DNA of 36,301 nt from Candidatus Latescibacterota bacterium (GCA_012271065.1 JAAXHE010000315.1:1-36301); one strand, 5' to 3'; counted from the first letter of the stretch, positions 8,426 to 17,930 are shown. The notes: generated by a model from the letters alone, not told the origin. Program-made: numbers and translations.

Positions 8426-9607
8426 TTAGCCCGAGGACTCCTGTTGTTCCTGCCCGGTGGTATCCGGTTTGGCAGGAATGCGCAGACCCTTGCCTTCGAT
8501 CACCCGCACCCTGGCCTGATCCTTGAGGCCGTTCTGGCCCACGACCACGATGCTGTCGCCCGGCGATACGCCGCTTAGAACTTCCAGGTTCCGGGTATCT
8601 TCAAAACCCACGTCGAGTTGAATCTTGCGTGCTGTGCTGTCCTGGACGACGAATACATGAGGATAGCCGTCATCGTAGACGACGGCGCGTTTGGGAACCA
8701 GCAAGGCCTGGTCGTGCGTGGCGGTGACGATTTTCGTCGTGACGAACAAACCGGGACGCAACCTGCCCTCCTCATCGTCGATGGCCAGCGTTACCCTGAA
8801 GGTGCCGCTGTTCGGATCGACAACCGGGCTTATGCGAATGATACGGCCCGGGAAATCGAGGTCGGGCAGAAGATCCGTGGTGATGCGGGCAGGCTGGCCG
8901 ACAGAAATGTTGGGCAATTCTGATCCGGGTATGTGCGCTCTGGATATGAGACTCTTCATGTTGACCAGAACATAGAGTTTGGTCGTCGGCCCGATCCTGT
9001 CGCCCAATTTGACGATCCGTTCCGCCACGATCCCGGATATCGGAGATCGGACCGACGCATGGTCCAGATCGAGCTGAGCGCGCTGCCACCGAACCCTGGC
9101 CTGTTCCAGGTCGAATTTGTCGCGTTCGTAGTCTTCCTTGGAGAGCAGTTTTCTGGAAAAAATCTCCTCCTGGCGTTTAAAGTTGCTCTCCAGCTTGAGG
9201 TAAGCGATTTTGGCTTCCGCTTCAGCGAGCTTGAGCTGGTGATCGACAAGGTGAACAAGGACCTGATCCACTTTGACCCGATCGCCCTCTTCCGCCAGCA
9301 CGCGCTTCACGAGCCCCGATCCATGGGCATATACGTCCACGGTCTCTTCGGCCTCTACCTTGGCATTGTAGAGCAGGTATGAGGAGATCGAACCCTGTTG
9401 AACGCGGTGGACCTTTACCGGTACTCCCTCCGGTGTTTTCTTCTCTTTTTTCTTCGCGGCCGCCGTCGAGTCGACTTTCGTTGAATCGGTCGCGGAATCG
9501 GTTTTGCCCTGCTCGCCGGATTTACCGCCACCGCACCCCGCGAGTGCCCAAACTGCAGAAACCAATGCCAGTACAGCCAGGTGCCTCTTCATGCGCATTA
9601 CCGTCAT
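8426..9607 (-). CDS. RND efflux periplasmic adaptor (membrane fusion lipoprotein)
   Basis: This adaptor (393 aa) bridges the RND pump and TolC channel. The start ATG at 9607 follows AAGGATGTACGG. A lipoprotein signal ends in the lipobox LAGC (about residues 22-25), so the mature protein should be anchored by Cys25. A Ser/Thr/Lys-rich linker (about 30-60) precedes the first half of the biotinyl-lipoyl domain (YAHGSGLVKRVLAEEGDRVK), an alpha-hairpin at about 118-160 (KLLSKEDYERDKFDLEQARV), the second lipoyl half (SVRSPISGIVAERIVKLGD), a beta-barrel (about 210-290) and the membrane-proximal domain. It is first in order, with a 70-base gap to the pump gene. Confidence 0.92.
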   Translation of the reverse strand: MTVMRMKRHLAVLALVSAVWALAGCGGGKSGEQGKTDSATDSTKVDSTAAAKKKEKKTPEGVPVKVHRVQQGSISSYLLYNAKVEAEETVDVYAHGSGLVKRVLAEEGDRVKVDQVLVHLVDHQLKLAEAEAKIAYLKLESNFKRQEEIFSRKLLSKEDYERDKFDLEQARVRWQRAQLDLDHASVRSPISGIVAERIVKLGDRIGPTTKLYVLVNMKSLISRAHIPGSELPNISVGQPARITTDLLPDLDFPGRIIRISPVVDPNSGTFRVTLAIDDEEGRLRPGLFVTTKIVTATHDQALLVPKRAVVYDDGYPHVFVVQDSTARKIQLDVGFEDTRNLEVLSGVSPGDSIVVVGQNGLKDQARVRVIEGKGLRIPAKPDTTGQEQQESSG

Positions 9608-9770
9608 CCGTACATCCTTACCGGGCGATAGGTGGACAAACCGGCAGTATCTGGAATAGGGATCATCGTTCGCGGGTCAGGCGTGCGTTGCGCCGAACGT
9701 GCGGGCTATGTCGTCCTGCGGGTGAAATATCCCACAGTCTTTGACTCCCCAGTCTGCCCGGATGTTTCGC

Positions 9771-9811
9771 AAAAAAGCCTCTGGGCCGCCATAAATGCGA
9801 CGGCCCAGAGG
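9771..9811 (-). terminator. Intrinsic terminator of the Mrp-like gene
   Basis: On the minus strand an 11-bp stem (CCTCTGGGCCG with CGGCCCAGAGG) encloses a 12-base loop. A C and six T follow (plus-strand A-run at 9771-9776). It lies about 40 bases after the stop codon of the Mrp-type ATPase and separates that gene from the efflux genes. Confidence 0.88.
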
Positions 9812-9848
9812 TTAGGCATTCCGGCGCGCAGGTCAAATGTGGGTTGAG

Positions 9849-10643
9849 TCAACCTTCCACGGCCTGTCTGACGCTGGATGCAACTTCGTTGTAACGTCTC
9901 GAGATTGGAGAATCCGGGTCGACGGCCGTGATCGGGGCGCCGGTATCTCCACCTCTGCGAATCCGCGTGTCCAGCGGGATTTCACCCAGGAGCGGCACAC
10001 TGTATTCAGCAGCCATCTTTCTGCCGCCGCCCTGCCCGAAGATATCGGTACGTGCATTGCAGTTGCCGCATATATACGTACTCATGTTTTCAACGATACC
10101 GATAACGGGTACGTCGACGGTGTTGAACATCTGGATGCCGCGTCGCACGTCCTCCAGCGCCACGGATTGGGGCGTTGTCACAATCACGGCGCCGTCGATG
10201 CGCGCGGACTGAATCAGGGTCAGCTGGACATCGCCCGTCCCGGGCGGCAGATCGATAACGAGAAAGTCCAGAGGCGCCCACGCAACGTCCCGGAGGAATT
10301 GCATCACCATCTTGGCCAGCATGGGCCCTCGCCAGATCACCGGCGCTCCCGCTTCGGTGATGAGACCGAGGGAGATCATCTTTACATTGTGACGTTCGAG
10401 AGGAAGAATCCCGCCGTCAGCGTCCATGCCCGGTGCTTCGTTCACGCCCATCATGATCGGAACATTCGGACCGTAGATGTCCGCGTCCATCAGACCCACC
10501 GCGGCGCCCTGCGCGGCCAGCGCCACACAAAGATTGGCGGCCGTGGTGGACTTCCCCACGCCGCCCTTGCCGCTGGCAACGGCGATCAGGCGCCTGACGC
10601 CCGGAATGGGCGCGGGTCTTGGGACGTTTGCGGGCCTGTTCAA
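9849..10643 (-). CDS. Mrp/ApbC/NBP35-family iron-sulfur carrier ATPase
   Basis: Mrp-type P-loop ATPases bind and transfer Fe-S clusters to apoproteins in the cytoplasm. The 264-residue protein has the deviant Walker A motif GKGGVGKST (residues 25-33), the MDADIYGPN motif (52-60), VIDLPPGTGD (129-138) and the cluster-binding pair C192-G-N-C195. It lacks the N-terminal DUF59 (MIP18-like) domain found in many longer Mrp proteins. Translation starts at a TTG (10641-10643) with GAGGAG 9 bases upstream. It lies 37 bases after the aminotransferase gene on the same strand and ends at a clear terminator, so the two are probably cotranscribed. Confidence 0.92.
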   Translation of the reverse strand: MNRPANVPRPAPIPGVRRLIAVASGKGGVGKSTTAANLCVALAAQGAAVGLMDADIYGPNVPIMMGVNEAPGMDADGGILPLERHNVKMISLGLITEAGAPVIWRGPMLAKMVMQFLRDVAWAPLDFLVIDLPPGTGDVQLTLIQSARIDGAVIVTTPQSVALEDVRRGIQMFNTVDVPVIGIVENMSTYICGNCNARTDIFGQGGGRKMAAEYSVPLLGEIPLDTRIRRGGDTGAPITAVDPDSPISRRYNEVASSVRQAVEG

Positions 10644-10680
10644 GACAGGGACTCCTCGGAACGGGCGGCGAGTAGCGTAT

Positions 10681-11805
10681 TCAATCCGGCTTTTTGCGGC
10701 TGCTGCGGACGCAATCGGCGAGAATGGGTATACCCGTACGAATTTCGTCGTGTGTTGCGAATCCGAACGCGAGCCTTATGTACGGTACATCCATATTCGA
10801 TACGTGGAAGGCTTTGCCGGGCGCATAGTCAACACCCACTGACTCCGCAAGCTGCTCACACGCAACGGTGTCGGTGACGTCGGGCAACTTGACCCAGATA
10901 AAGAGACCGCCCCTGGGCCGGCTGAACCACTCGAATGCGTCCGGGAATCGCGACAGCATTTCAAACATCAGATCGCGTTTTTTCCTGACGATCGCGTTGA
11001 TTCTATCCACGTGCGACCGGAGTTCCTCTCTGAAATACTCGTAGACGATGGCCGCGCTGAGCGCGCTTGTGCCTCCGTCGCGCCGATATTGAAGAATGGG
11101 GTCGAGGAGATCTCGAGGCGCCGCCAGATAGCCCAGACGGATCCCCGGGCCCAGGATCTTCGACAGGGACTCTATGTGAATCACCGGCGTATCGTGCCCG
11201 AGTGTCCAGAGGGCGGGTTCGTGATGGTCTTCGTAGACGGTGTCGGCGTAGCAGTGGTCTTCAACCACAGGAATGGCGTAACGGCCCGCGATATCCAGCA
11301 GTTCACGGCGCCGGCCGAGCGGCATGATTGAACCCGTGGGGTTCTGGTAGGTTACCAGGGTGTAGATGAATTTCGGTTTTTTGTTCCTTGATACAAGCCG
11401 GTCCAGCGTTCCTTCCAGGGCGTCCATCCGCATGCCATGGGCGTCCAGCGGGATGCCCACGAGTTCGGCCTTTTCCTTGCGGTATGCGCTCAGGGTGCCC
11501 GAATAGGAGTATTCCTCGAGCACAATCACGTCGCCGGGCGACTCGACGAATACTTGGGCCATCAATGTGACCGCCTGCATGGAGCCCGTGGTAAGCACAA
11601 TCTGGTCGACCGGCAGAGCAACGCCCTCCCGGTGGGCGAACCTCCGGGACATGAGTTTCCGGAGCGGTTCGTACCCCAGCGAGCCGGGATAGCACGCCAG
11701 TTCATCGCCCAGCTCAGGCAGAATGCGCATTGCGGCTTCGGCCAGGCCTCGATTGGGAAAGGAGGCCGGATCGGGGCGGCCGCTGCCAAAGGGAAAGGTT
11801 TTCAC
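10681..11805 (-). CDS. PLP-dependent aminotransferase, class I/II fold (2-aminoadipate/LysN-like)
   Basis: A fold-type I aminotransferase of 374 residues. Visible motifs are the cofactor loop TTGSMQAV (72-79), the Asn-Pro substrate region TYQNPTGS (152-159), the Asp of VVEDHCYAD (about 181-188), the Schiff-base lysine in SLSKILGPGIRLGY (Lys216) and the C-terminal arginine region YIRLAFG. The sequence resembles the aminotransferase half of MocR-type and LysN-type proteins, but no DNA-binding domain is attached. The start is probably the GTG at 11805; AAGGA lies about 12 bases upstream, so the start is less certain than the family. The substrate cannot be read from sequence. Confidence 0.88.
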   Translation of the reverse strand: MKTFPFGSGRPDPASFPNRGLAEAAMRILPELGDELACYPGSLGYEPLRKLMSRRFAHREGVALPVDQIVLTTGSMQAVTLMAQVFVESPGDVIVLEEYSYSGTLSAYRKEKAELVGIPLDAHGMRMDALEGTLDRLVSRNKKPKFIYTLVTYQNPTGSIMPLGRRRELLDIAGRYAIPVVEDHCYADTVYEDHHEPALWTLGHDTPVIHIESLSKILGPGIRLGYLAAPRDLLDPILQYRRDGGTSALSAAIVYEYFREELRSHVDRINAIVRKKRDLMFEMLSRFPDAFEWFSRPRGGLFIWVKLPDVTDTVACEQLAESVGVDYAPGKAFHVSNMDVPYIRLAFGFATHDEIRTGIPILADCVRSSRKKPD

Positions 11806-11913
11806 TCCGTATAGTCGTCCTTATCTATCGGTCAGCTGGCGCCGGATGTTCCGGTCGCACCTGCAACCAGCCGGAGTCGGCATCCGTCTCTAACCGGCAG
11901 CGCTCAAGTGTCC

Positions 11914-12064
11914 TGTCCCCCAAATACCTCACCATTCTACCGCCAATTCATCCCGTCTCGCGGCGTTGCCTTCGCTCGCCGACCTTACGCAGGTCGCCTG
12001 CCCTCTGGCGCCTTGCGAGCCAGGCGACTCGGCGGCCGAATTTAAGCAACTTATTTCCGGGACA
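11914..12064. repeat. Second short inverted-repeat element, about 150 bp
   Basis: The left end TGTCCCCCAAATA (11914-11926) matches 11 of 13 bases of TGTCCCGGAAATA, the reverse complement of the right end (12052-12064). The interior is GC-rich and contains GGCGTTGCCTTCGCTCGCCG, loosely similar to the inside of the element at 86-240 read in reverse (GCGTTGCGCTCCCTCGCCG). It fills the gap between the gamma-glutamyltransferase and aminotransferase genes. It is likely a non-autonomous mobile or REP-like repeat; no transposase is visible. Confidence 0.5.
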
Positions 12065-12070
12065 TAAGGT

Positions 12071-13660
12071 CTAGATCCCTCTTTCCTTGCCCCGGATTCT
12101 GGGGTCGAGCGTGGCGAGAAGCTCGTCGTCTTCCGTAATCTCAATTGCCCGGACATTTGCCGCCGCACTCCCCTTGCCTAGCGTGTATCTGACTTCCGAC
12201 TTCAGGTATTGGGGCGCGATTTCTCCAAATCCTTCTTCGACCGTGACCCATTCGTTGCCTTCGGAGTGCACTCTGGGCGCGCTGACCGCCCAGTCCAGGT
12301 CCTCTTCGAGCACCAGTCGTCTCGTGAGCACCTGAAACAGGGAGGACGGGATGCGGGTTCCACCCGATGCGCCAAGGGTCATCACGGGCTCGCCGTCGCT
12401 CATGATGAGCATGGGGCACATGTTGTTGACAGGCGATTTGCCCGCGTCCACCGAATTTGGGAGTCCGGAACCGGGATCGAACCGGGACATGCCGGCGTTC
12501 ATGACGAGTCCCATCCTGGGAATGGTGACAAATGAGCCGAAGCCGGGGCCGTGGGTCAGGGTGAGGGAAGCCATATTGCGGTCGCGGTCTACAACCGAGA
12601 TGTGGGTCGTTCCGCCGTACGAAAGCGGACGCAGCAGCGCCTGCCCGCGCGTACCCTCCGACACATGATCGGCGATTTCGCGGCCCGTCGCTCCGATCTG
12701 GACATCTGAAGTCAGGGTCTCAAGCGGGACCTTGACGAAACGGGGGTCGCCATAATGCCTGTACCGGTCCAGCCAGGCGGCACGTATGGTTTCGGTCAGC
12801 CCGTGGGCGAGACGGGCGGCGTCGCGCGCCCAGAGGTCCAGTTCGGCTACTTCGGCGATGCGACACATTTGAAGTACGGAGAGGCCGCTGGAACACAGGG
12901 GTGGGGTGTACAGGTCGTAGCCCAGACACGAGGCGTGGAGGGGTTCGACGTGGCTGGAATGATAGTTCGCGAAGTCGTCTTCCGTGAGTATCCCGCCGTT
13001 TTCCCGGATGTATTTCACGATTCTCCCGGCGACTCTTCCCCGGTAGAACTCATCGACGCCATTTTTTGCAACCTGTTCGAGGGTCCGGCCCAGACTCGGA
13101 TTGGAGGCCCTGTCTCTGGTTGTGGGCGTCGCGCCGTCGACCAGCAGCAGGCGTTCGGTGTCCCGGAACGTGCGGATCCGTTTTTCGTGCTCGCCTACGG
13201 CGTCGGCGTACTCGGGTGACACCCGAAAGCCGTTCTTGCAGGCGCGTATGGCTGGAACAAGCGCCTGATCCAGCGGAATTCTTCCGTATTTCTCGAGCGC
13301 CGCGGCGAGCCCGGCGAGAACGCCCGGAACGGAGATCGCGAGGCTGCCGATCTCATTGGCCCTGCTGCTGACCAGCGATCCGAAGCGTCCGTCCGAGCGG
13401 ACCACCTGGAACATCCTGCTCGTGGCGGCCCCTGGCGCGACGGTGTTGAAGTCGATGCAGCCGATTTCCCCGTTAATATAAACCATCAGGGCGCCGCCGT
13501 AGCCGCCGATTCCCGTGTGGTGCGGCGTGACCACGCAGGAGAGCAGGGCGGCCGTGACGGCGGCATCGACGGCATTGCCGCCTTTTTTCAATACGTTGAC
13601 GGCTGCGGCGTCGGCTTCCGGCTGACCGACGACCGCGGCCTCCTCGAACGTGGCTGACAC
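12071..13660 (-). CDS. Gamma-glutamyltransferase family protein (Ntn hydrolase)
   Basis: Gamma-glutamyltranspeptidases are Ntn hydrolases that cleave gamma-glutamyl bonds of glutathione or related amides after self-processing. The 529-residue precursor has the early motif KKGGNAVDAAVTAAL (25-39), GIGGYGGALMVY (50-61), the processing site before Thr351 in GGTTHISVVDRD, and the GASGGTRIP oxyanion region (430-438). No signal peptide is visible, unlike periplasmic GGTs, so it is probably cytoplasmic. Some relatives are acylases or amidohydrolases rather than true GGTs. The start is GTG at 13660 with GGAGG 10 bases upstream. The nearest downstream gene on the strand is the aminotransferase, across a repeat element. 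Confidence 0.9.
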   Translation of the reverse strand: MSATFEEAAVVGQPEADAAAVNVLKKGGNAVDAAVTAALLSCVVTPHHTGIGGYGGALMVYINGEIGCIDFNTVAPGAATSRMFQVVRSDGRFGSLVSSRANEIGSLAISVPGVLAGLAAALEKYGRIPLDQALVPAIRACKNGFRVSPEYADAVGEHEKRIRTFRDTERLLLVDGATPTTRDRASNPSLGRTLEQVAKNGVDEFYRGRVAGRIVKYIRENGGILTEDDFANYHSSHVEPLHASCLGYDLYTPPLCSSGLSVLQMCRIAEVAELDLWARDAARLAHGLTETIRAAWLDRYRHYGDPRFVKVPLETLTSDVQIGATGREIADHVSEGTRGQALLRPLSYGGTTHISVVDRDRNMASLTLTHGPGFGSFVTIPRMGLVMNAGMSRFDPGSGLPNSVDAGKSPVNNMCPMLIMSDGEPVMTLGASGGTRIPSSLFQVLTRRLVLEEDLDWAVSAPRVHSEGNEWVTVEEGFGEIAPQYLKSEVRYTLGKGSAAANVRAIEITEDDELLATLDPRIRGKERGI

Positions 13661-13832
13661 TTAGGAATACCCTCCTTCAGTCACACGAGATTCACGCATA
13701 CGCAGGTTCGATAATATAAGTGCGCCACGCGCACGTCAAGGGTTTTTTTGCCATTTGGCGTATTTCGTCTGTCGGAACCCGTTACGCCTTAGTTGAACGG
13801 GCCGGAAGGGGCCGCGTTTGCCGGCGACGGCA

Positions 13833-16007
13833 TCACCGGGAGCCGTTTCCCGTGGTGACGTATATGGGGCTGGTCCAGGCCTTGGCGCCGTCGGTCTGGG
13901 TCACACGCACCCAGTAGGGATGGCAGCCGTCCGGCAGTTCGGACTCCCGGCAGGTGAAGCCGGCTTCGTAGCCGACGCCGTCGGGCGCCTGCTCGAATAC
14001 GACGGCAATGTCGATTCCGCCCGCGGGAATCCGTACGGGCCCTTTCGCAATTTCCCCTAGTGTAACGGCGTGGGAGACGACGTCCGTTCGAAAGTCGATG
14101 GTCGCCCGAGGCGTGGCGTCGACGGTGAGTATGACGCCGTCGGCGTCTCCGGTGGTTACGGATTTCCAGGTCACGGAACGGTCTGAAACGGACTGAATAC
14201 CCTCCGAAGCCGAATCGAAGGCATATCCTTCGGCGCAGCGTATGCGGCCCTGCTTGAGGGTAAGGCCGCCGTCCCAGCGAACCAGGCGGTTGCGCGCGCG
14301 AATTCTCTGGCCCGACCAGGCAATGCGTATCCTGTCGTCCGCGCGGGGGATGGTCGAGGGAAAACTGTGTACGAGCTTCAGACCTCTGAATACGTCAATG
14401 CGTTCGATAGGCGCCGTGCCGATCACGTCAACGGCGATTTCGGGCGGATGCAGTGCCGTCAGGTCCGAGCCCATGGGGTGTCCGTCGGCGGCGACGTTCA
14501 CGAGGATCCGCTGGCCCGTGGTGCCATAGCAGCGACGGTTTTTCAGCGCTTCCCACAGCCCGCGCCGGCTGAGTTCGGGAGCAAAGACACAAGTAAGCCC
14601 TCCGTACACTCCGAAGGATCCGCTACCGGGGTACGCGGCGCCCGGTCTGCCCTTGTGGTCGTCGCTTCCGGCAATGAAGCCGACCCGATAGCCGTTTTCG
14701 AGGGCCCACCTGAGGAACCATTCGAATTCGCCCCACTCGGAGTAGACTTCGACCAGGCGTTCGAAGTCGGGATCGTGCCAGTCCAGATTGGCGTAGCGGC
14801 CGCCAACGTGCGGCGCCAGCAGGACGTCTCTTCCCTTCATCGCCCTGTAGAGATCGGATACGTGCAGGCAATCCGTGTGGTCGTCCGATTTGTCCGGAAT
14901 CAGCACATGGCTGGAGCGGTGCAGGGGGCCGGTGTCTCCTGGAAAGTAGACGTTGCGGTCGCCGCCGACAGGGGTGTTTCCGGACCATTCGTACCCGACG
15001 AACGCAACGAATCGGCCGGGGTCGTTCTGCACGTTCGCCTGGCGTTTGATTTCCTCCCAGACGGATTCGGTGATCTGAAAATCATTACCCTGATGTCCCG
15101 CGAAATCGACAAAGGCGGATTCACGGGCGAAGCGAAAGTACGAGGACACCGGGTTTGTTCCCACGGTTTCTTCGCTCTGCCCGTGCAGGTCGCCCCAGTA
15201 CGGACGGTATCCGGTCCCGGATTCGACGCACCACAGCGGGTTGCTTTTCGCTTTCAGGCTCAGAGACCTGTCTTCGGCCTCGATTCGAAAAACACCGCGT
15301 GCAGGCGCGACGACATCGTCAAACCGGCGGGTCCCGCGGTCCTCCGGGCGAAAACGGAACGTCTCGGGGAGCCCCGCCAGCCCGCCGGCATCCACCGTGA
15401 CTTCGCCAGTGTAGTCGCGGCAGGGGTTGCCCCACACGTCCTCGGCCTTGATCCCCGCCCAGGCGGATTCGCCAGGCGCCGTTTCGGATGCGCAGACGGC
15501 GACAAGCTTGTGGGGGGCGCCGCTCACGATGGGTACGGTGGGCGACGGGACCTCCTCGTAGACCCAGGTTCCGCACCAGTCGACCGCCACGCGGAATTCG
15601 AACCGGTCCTTGCAGAAGGTCTGCGCACGGATCCCGGGAGAGCCGCCGGAGGTGTCTCCCAGTGTGAGGGTGACCGTGTCGCCTTCGGAAAGAGAGTCGT
15701 CGTAGACGTCGATGGTGACACACAGGCGCCACGGCCGCACGTAGCGCTGTCGTTCAAAGGCGGGTCGAAGCGACGCGGCCCCCGTGGTGGATACGGAAGC
15801 GTATCCCGGGGCGTCGGGTTCGGCGAACTGCGGCGCCTGCCAATCGCTTACGTCGCGCCAGGCGATCTTTATGACGCCGCCGTCATCCACGCCGTATCTG
15901 CCGGCGTGATAGATGATGCGCCAGGTGCCGGTGGCCCCGGCCGCGACCGGTCCCGCGGGGTCAATTTCCGCCCACCCGTAACGTTCGCGAATTTCCGCGT
16001 CGCCCAT
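13833..16007 (-). CDS. DUF3604 domain protein (metal-dependent PHP-like hydrolase, uncharacterised)
   Basis: This is a large uncharacterised family with PHP-like metal-binding motifs. The N-terminal 250 residues form beta-rich domains (for example AGATGTWRIIYHAGRYGVDDGG). The family core starts at YWGDLHGQSE (about residue 270) and continues through DFAGHQGNDFQ, FVAFVGYEWSGN, LLAPHVGGRYAN and FIAGSDDHKGRPGAAYPG, where the His and Asp residues are probable metal ligands. The start is taken at 16007 (MGDAEIRERYGW, 724 aa), with GAGAG upstream; a TTG at 16037 would add ten residues but has no ribosome site. The substrate is unknown. Members often lie beside enolase-superfamily and peptidase genes in uncultured marine bacteria. 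Confidence 0.85.
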   Translation of the reverse strand: MGDAEIRERYGWAEIDPAGPVAAGATGTWRIIYHAGRYGVDDGGVIKIAWRDVSDWQAPQFAEPDAPGYASVSTTGAASLRPAFERQRYVRPWRLCVTIDVYDDSLSEGDTVTLTLGDTSGGSPGIRAQTFCKDRFEFRVAVDWCGTWVYEEVPSPTVPIVSGAPHKLVAVCASETAPGESAWAGIKAEDVWGNPCRDYTGEVTVDAGGLAGLPETFRFRPEDRGTRRFDDVVAPARGVFRIEAEDRSLSLKAKSNPLWCVESGTGYRPYWGDLHGQSEETVGTNPVSSYFRFARESAFVDFAGHQGNDFQITESVWEEIKRQANVQNDPGRFVAFVGYEWSGNTPVGGDRNVYFPGDTGPLHRSSHVLIPDKSDDHTDCLHVSDLYRAMKGRDVLLAPHVGGRYANLDWHDPDFERLVEVYSEWGEFEWFLRWALENGYRVGFIAGSDDHKGRPGAAYPGSGSFGVYGGLTCVFAPELSRRGLWEALKNRRCYGTTGQRILVNVAADGHPMGSDLTALHPPEIAVDVIGTAPIERIDVFRGLKLVHSFPSTIPRADDRIRIAWSGQRIRARNRLVRWDGGLTLKQGRIRCAEGYAFDSASEGIQSVSDRSVTWKSVTTGDADGVILTVDATPRATIDFRTDVVSHAVTLGEIAKGPVRIPAGGIDIAVVFEQAPDGVGYEAGFTCRESELPDGCHPYWVRVTQTDGAKAWTSPIYVTTGNGSR

Positions 16008-16322
16008 TTCGATTTCGCTCTCGGATGCGGCTGACAATGGCCGGCCGTCGCCCGGACGGGTTTCTTCAACGGGCTGTTAAGGAACGGCCGCGAATGTGGG
16101 GAAGTGAGTTCCCGCGATGCATTTCCTGCCGGCGCGTAAGGATATCGGGCAGATTAAGATATGGCTTATACGACATGTGACAAGCGAAATCAGGGCAGGG
16201 ATTCACACGCCCGTTCTGCTTGACGTCTGGTGGTTTTCGGGTTAACTTTGCGGCGGATCGCGTCGTTCGATTTGCCACTCCCTCCCCCCGTTTTCAGCCC
16301 TGCAGGCTCCCGGTCAGATCCA
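16008..16322. other. Divergent intergenic region with a solo repeat terminus
   Basis: This gap separates the minus-strand DUF3604 gene from the plus-strand glutaredoxin-like gene. It holds TTCAACGGGCTGTTAA at 16065-16080, matching the right end of the element at 86-240. I could not find the other end nearby. The divergent layout requires promoters in both directions, but I cannot place them with confidence. Confidence 0.45.
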
Positions 16323-16607
16323 ATGTCCGAAACCCTCCCCGTCATCAAACTCTATTCCAGGAGAGACTGCCATCTGTGCGATGTCGCGAAAGGACGCATC
16401 CAGTCGGCCGGAAGGCGGGTGCCGTTCCGGCTTGAAATCGTCGATATCGACGGTGATCCTGAACTGGTTGCGCGATACAACGACCGGGTCCCGGTCGTAC
16501 ACGTAAACGGGGAGGAAGTGTTCGCATACCGTGTAAACGAGAGGGCCCTGGTGCGAAAGCTGAAATCGCTGTCGAACTCGTCAAGGAGAAAGTATGGGTG
16601 GGGATAA
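16323..16607 (+). CDS. Glutaredoxin-like thioredoxin-fold protein (DUF836 type)
   Basis: A 94-residue redox protein with thioredoxin fold. It starts MSETLPVIKLYSRRDC; an upstream in-frame ATG at 16230 would add 31 residues of unlikely, proline-rich sequence. The first beta-strand leads to the active-site pair C16-H-L-C19, and the cis-proline motif is DRVPVVHVNGEEVF. The family reduces disulfides or protein-glutathione mixed disulfides; the exact partner is unknown. Its last 14 bases overlap the start of rarA, suggesting coupled translation. The ribosome site before its ATG is weak (AGATCCA). Confidence 0.82.
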   Translation: MSETLPVIKLYSRRDCHLCDVAKGRIQSAGRRVPFRLEIVDIDGDPELVARYNDRVPVVHVNGEEVFAYRVNERALVRKLKSLSNSSRRKYGWG

Positions 16608-17928
16608 CCTGTTCGCCGCTCTGGAACCGGAAGCCCCGCTTGCGGACCGGATGAGACCGCGCAGCCTGGATGAAGTGCGGGGGCAGGATCACCTTACCGC
16701 GCCGGACGCGCCGTTTCGCAAGCTGATCGAAAGCGACCGGGCGCCGTCGATGATCTTCTGGGGACCGCCGGGCTCGGGCAAGACCACGCTGGCGCGGCTC
16801 GTAGCCGAGTCCACGAAGAGCCGGTTCGTGGCATTCAGCGCAGTCACTTCGGGAGTGAAGGAGGTGAGGGAAATCGTCGCGCGCGCAAGTGGGGACCGGC
16901 AAAGCGGGCGGCGGACGACCCTATTCGTCGACGAGATTCACCGGTTCAATCGCGCCCAACAGGATGCGTTTCTGCCGCACGTCGAAGACGGCACCATCAG
17001 CCTGATCGGGGCCACGACGGAAAATCCCTCATTCGAGGTGAACGCGGCGTTGCTGTCACGGACCCAGGTGTTCGTGTTGAATCTGCTGGACGTACCGGCG
17101 ATATGTGAAATCCTGAACGCCGCGCTGGCAGCGGACGGACGCGGACTCCCTGACCACGGCGCCGACGCCGACGCTCTGGAGGCGATTGCGGCCGCGTCCG
17201 AGGGCGACGCCCGACGCGCGCTCAATGTGCTGGAAACGGTCGCGGCGTCGCTGGAGAGCGGCGTGAAGGCGACTGCCGAGTCCGTCAGGGCGGCGATGGG
17301 CGGCAAAGCGTTGCTCTACGACAAGAGCGGCGAAGAACATTACAACCTGATTTCGGCGCTTCACAAGAGCCTGAGGGACAGCGATCCGCATGCTTCGCTG
17401 TATTGGCTGGCGCGGATGTTGGAATCGGGCGAACACCCGCACTATATCCTCCGGCGTATGGTCCGGTTTGCGTCTGAAGACATCGGGAACGCGGACCCGA
17501 GGGCGCTTTCGATTTCACTGGCCGCAAGGGAGGCGTACGATTTTCTGGGCAGTCCCGAGGGCGACCTGGCCATTGCGCACGCAGCAGTATACCTGGCCAC
17601 GGCGCCCAAGAGCAATTCGGTCTACGCGGCTTACGGAAAGGCGCGAAGGGATGTTCAGGAGCGGCCGAATCTGCCTGTACCGATGCACCTCAGAAACGCC
17701 CCGACGGGTCTGATGCAGGAACTCGGATACGGGCGGGACTATCAATACGCACACGACGACCCCGACGGGGTCGTGGCGCAGAGCCATTTGCCGGAGAATC
17801 TGGAGGGTCGGATCTATTATCGTCCCTCCGACCGGGGTTACGAGCAGCGGATCCGGGAGCTGATGGACTGGTGGGAGGCGTTGAGAAGGCAAAAGTCGCA
17901 GGCGAAAAGCGCAGCTGATGACGTTTAA
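16594..17928 (+). CDS. rarA: RarA/MgsA replication-associated AAA+ ATPase
   Basis: RarA (MgsA, relative of eukaryotic WRNIP1) is a clamp-loader-like AAA+ ATPase acting at stalled or gapped replication forks. The 444-residue protein has Walker A GPPGSGKT (57-64), Walker B LFVDEIHRFN (110-119), sensor 1 in GATTENPSFEVN, and the typical C-terminal tetramerisation domain (HYNLISALHKSLRDSD, then YILRRMVRFASEDIGNADP). The ATG has AGGAG 5 bases upstream and overlaps the glutaredoxin-like gene by 14 bases. Length is normal for the family. Confidence 0.95.
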   Translation: MGGDNLFAALEPEAPLADRMRPRSLDEVRGQDHLTAPDAPFRKLIESDRAPSMIFWGPPGSGKTTLARLVAESTKSRFVAFSAVTSGVKEVREIVARASGDRQSGRRTTLFVDEIHRFNRAQQDAFLPHVEDGTISLIGATTENPSFEVNAALLSRTQVFVLNLLDVPAICEILNAALAADGRGLPDHGADADALEAIAAASEGDARRALNVLETVAASLESGVKATAESVRAAMGGKALLYDKSGEEHYNLISALHKSLRDSDPHASLYWLARMLESGEHPHYILRRMVRFASEDIGNADPRALSISLAAREAYDFLGSPEGDLAIAHAAVYLATAPKSNSVYAAYGKARRDVQERPNLPVPMHLRNAPTGLMQELGYGRDYQYAHDDPDGVVAQSHLPENLEGRIYYRPSDRGYEQRIRELMDWWEALRRQKSQAKSAADDV

Positions 17929-17930
17929 CG

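Noticed and set aside
14367..16034. A 555-codon plus-strand frame opposite the DUF3604 gene
   Set aside because: It is the antisense shadow of a high-GC gene. The minus-strand product has family motifs and the plus-strand one has none.
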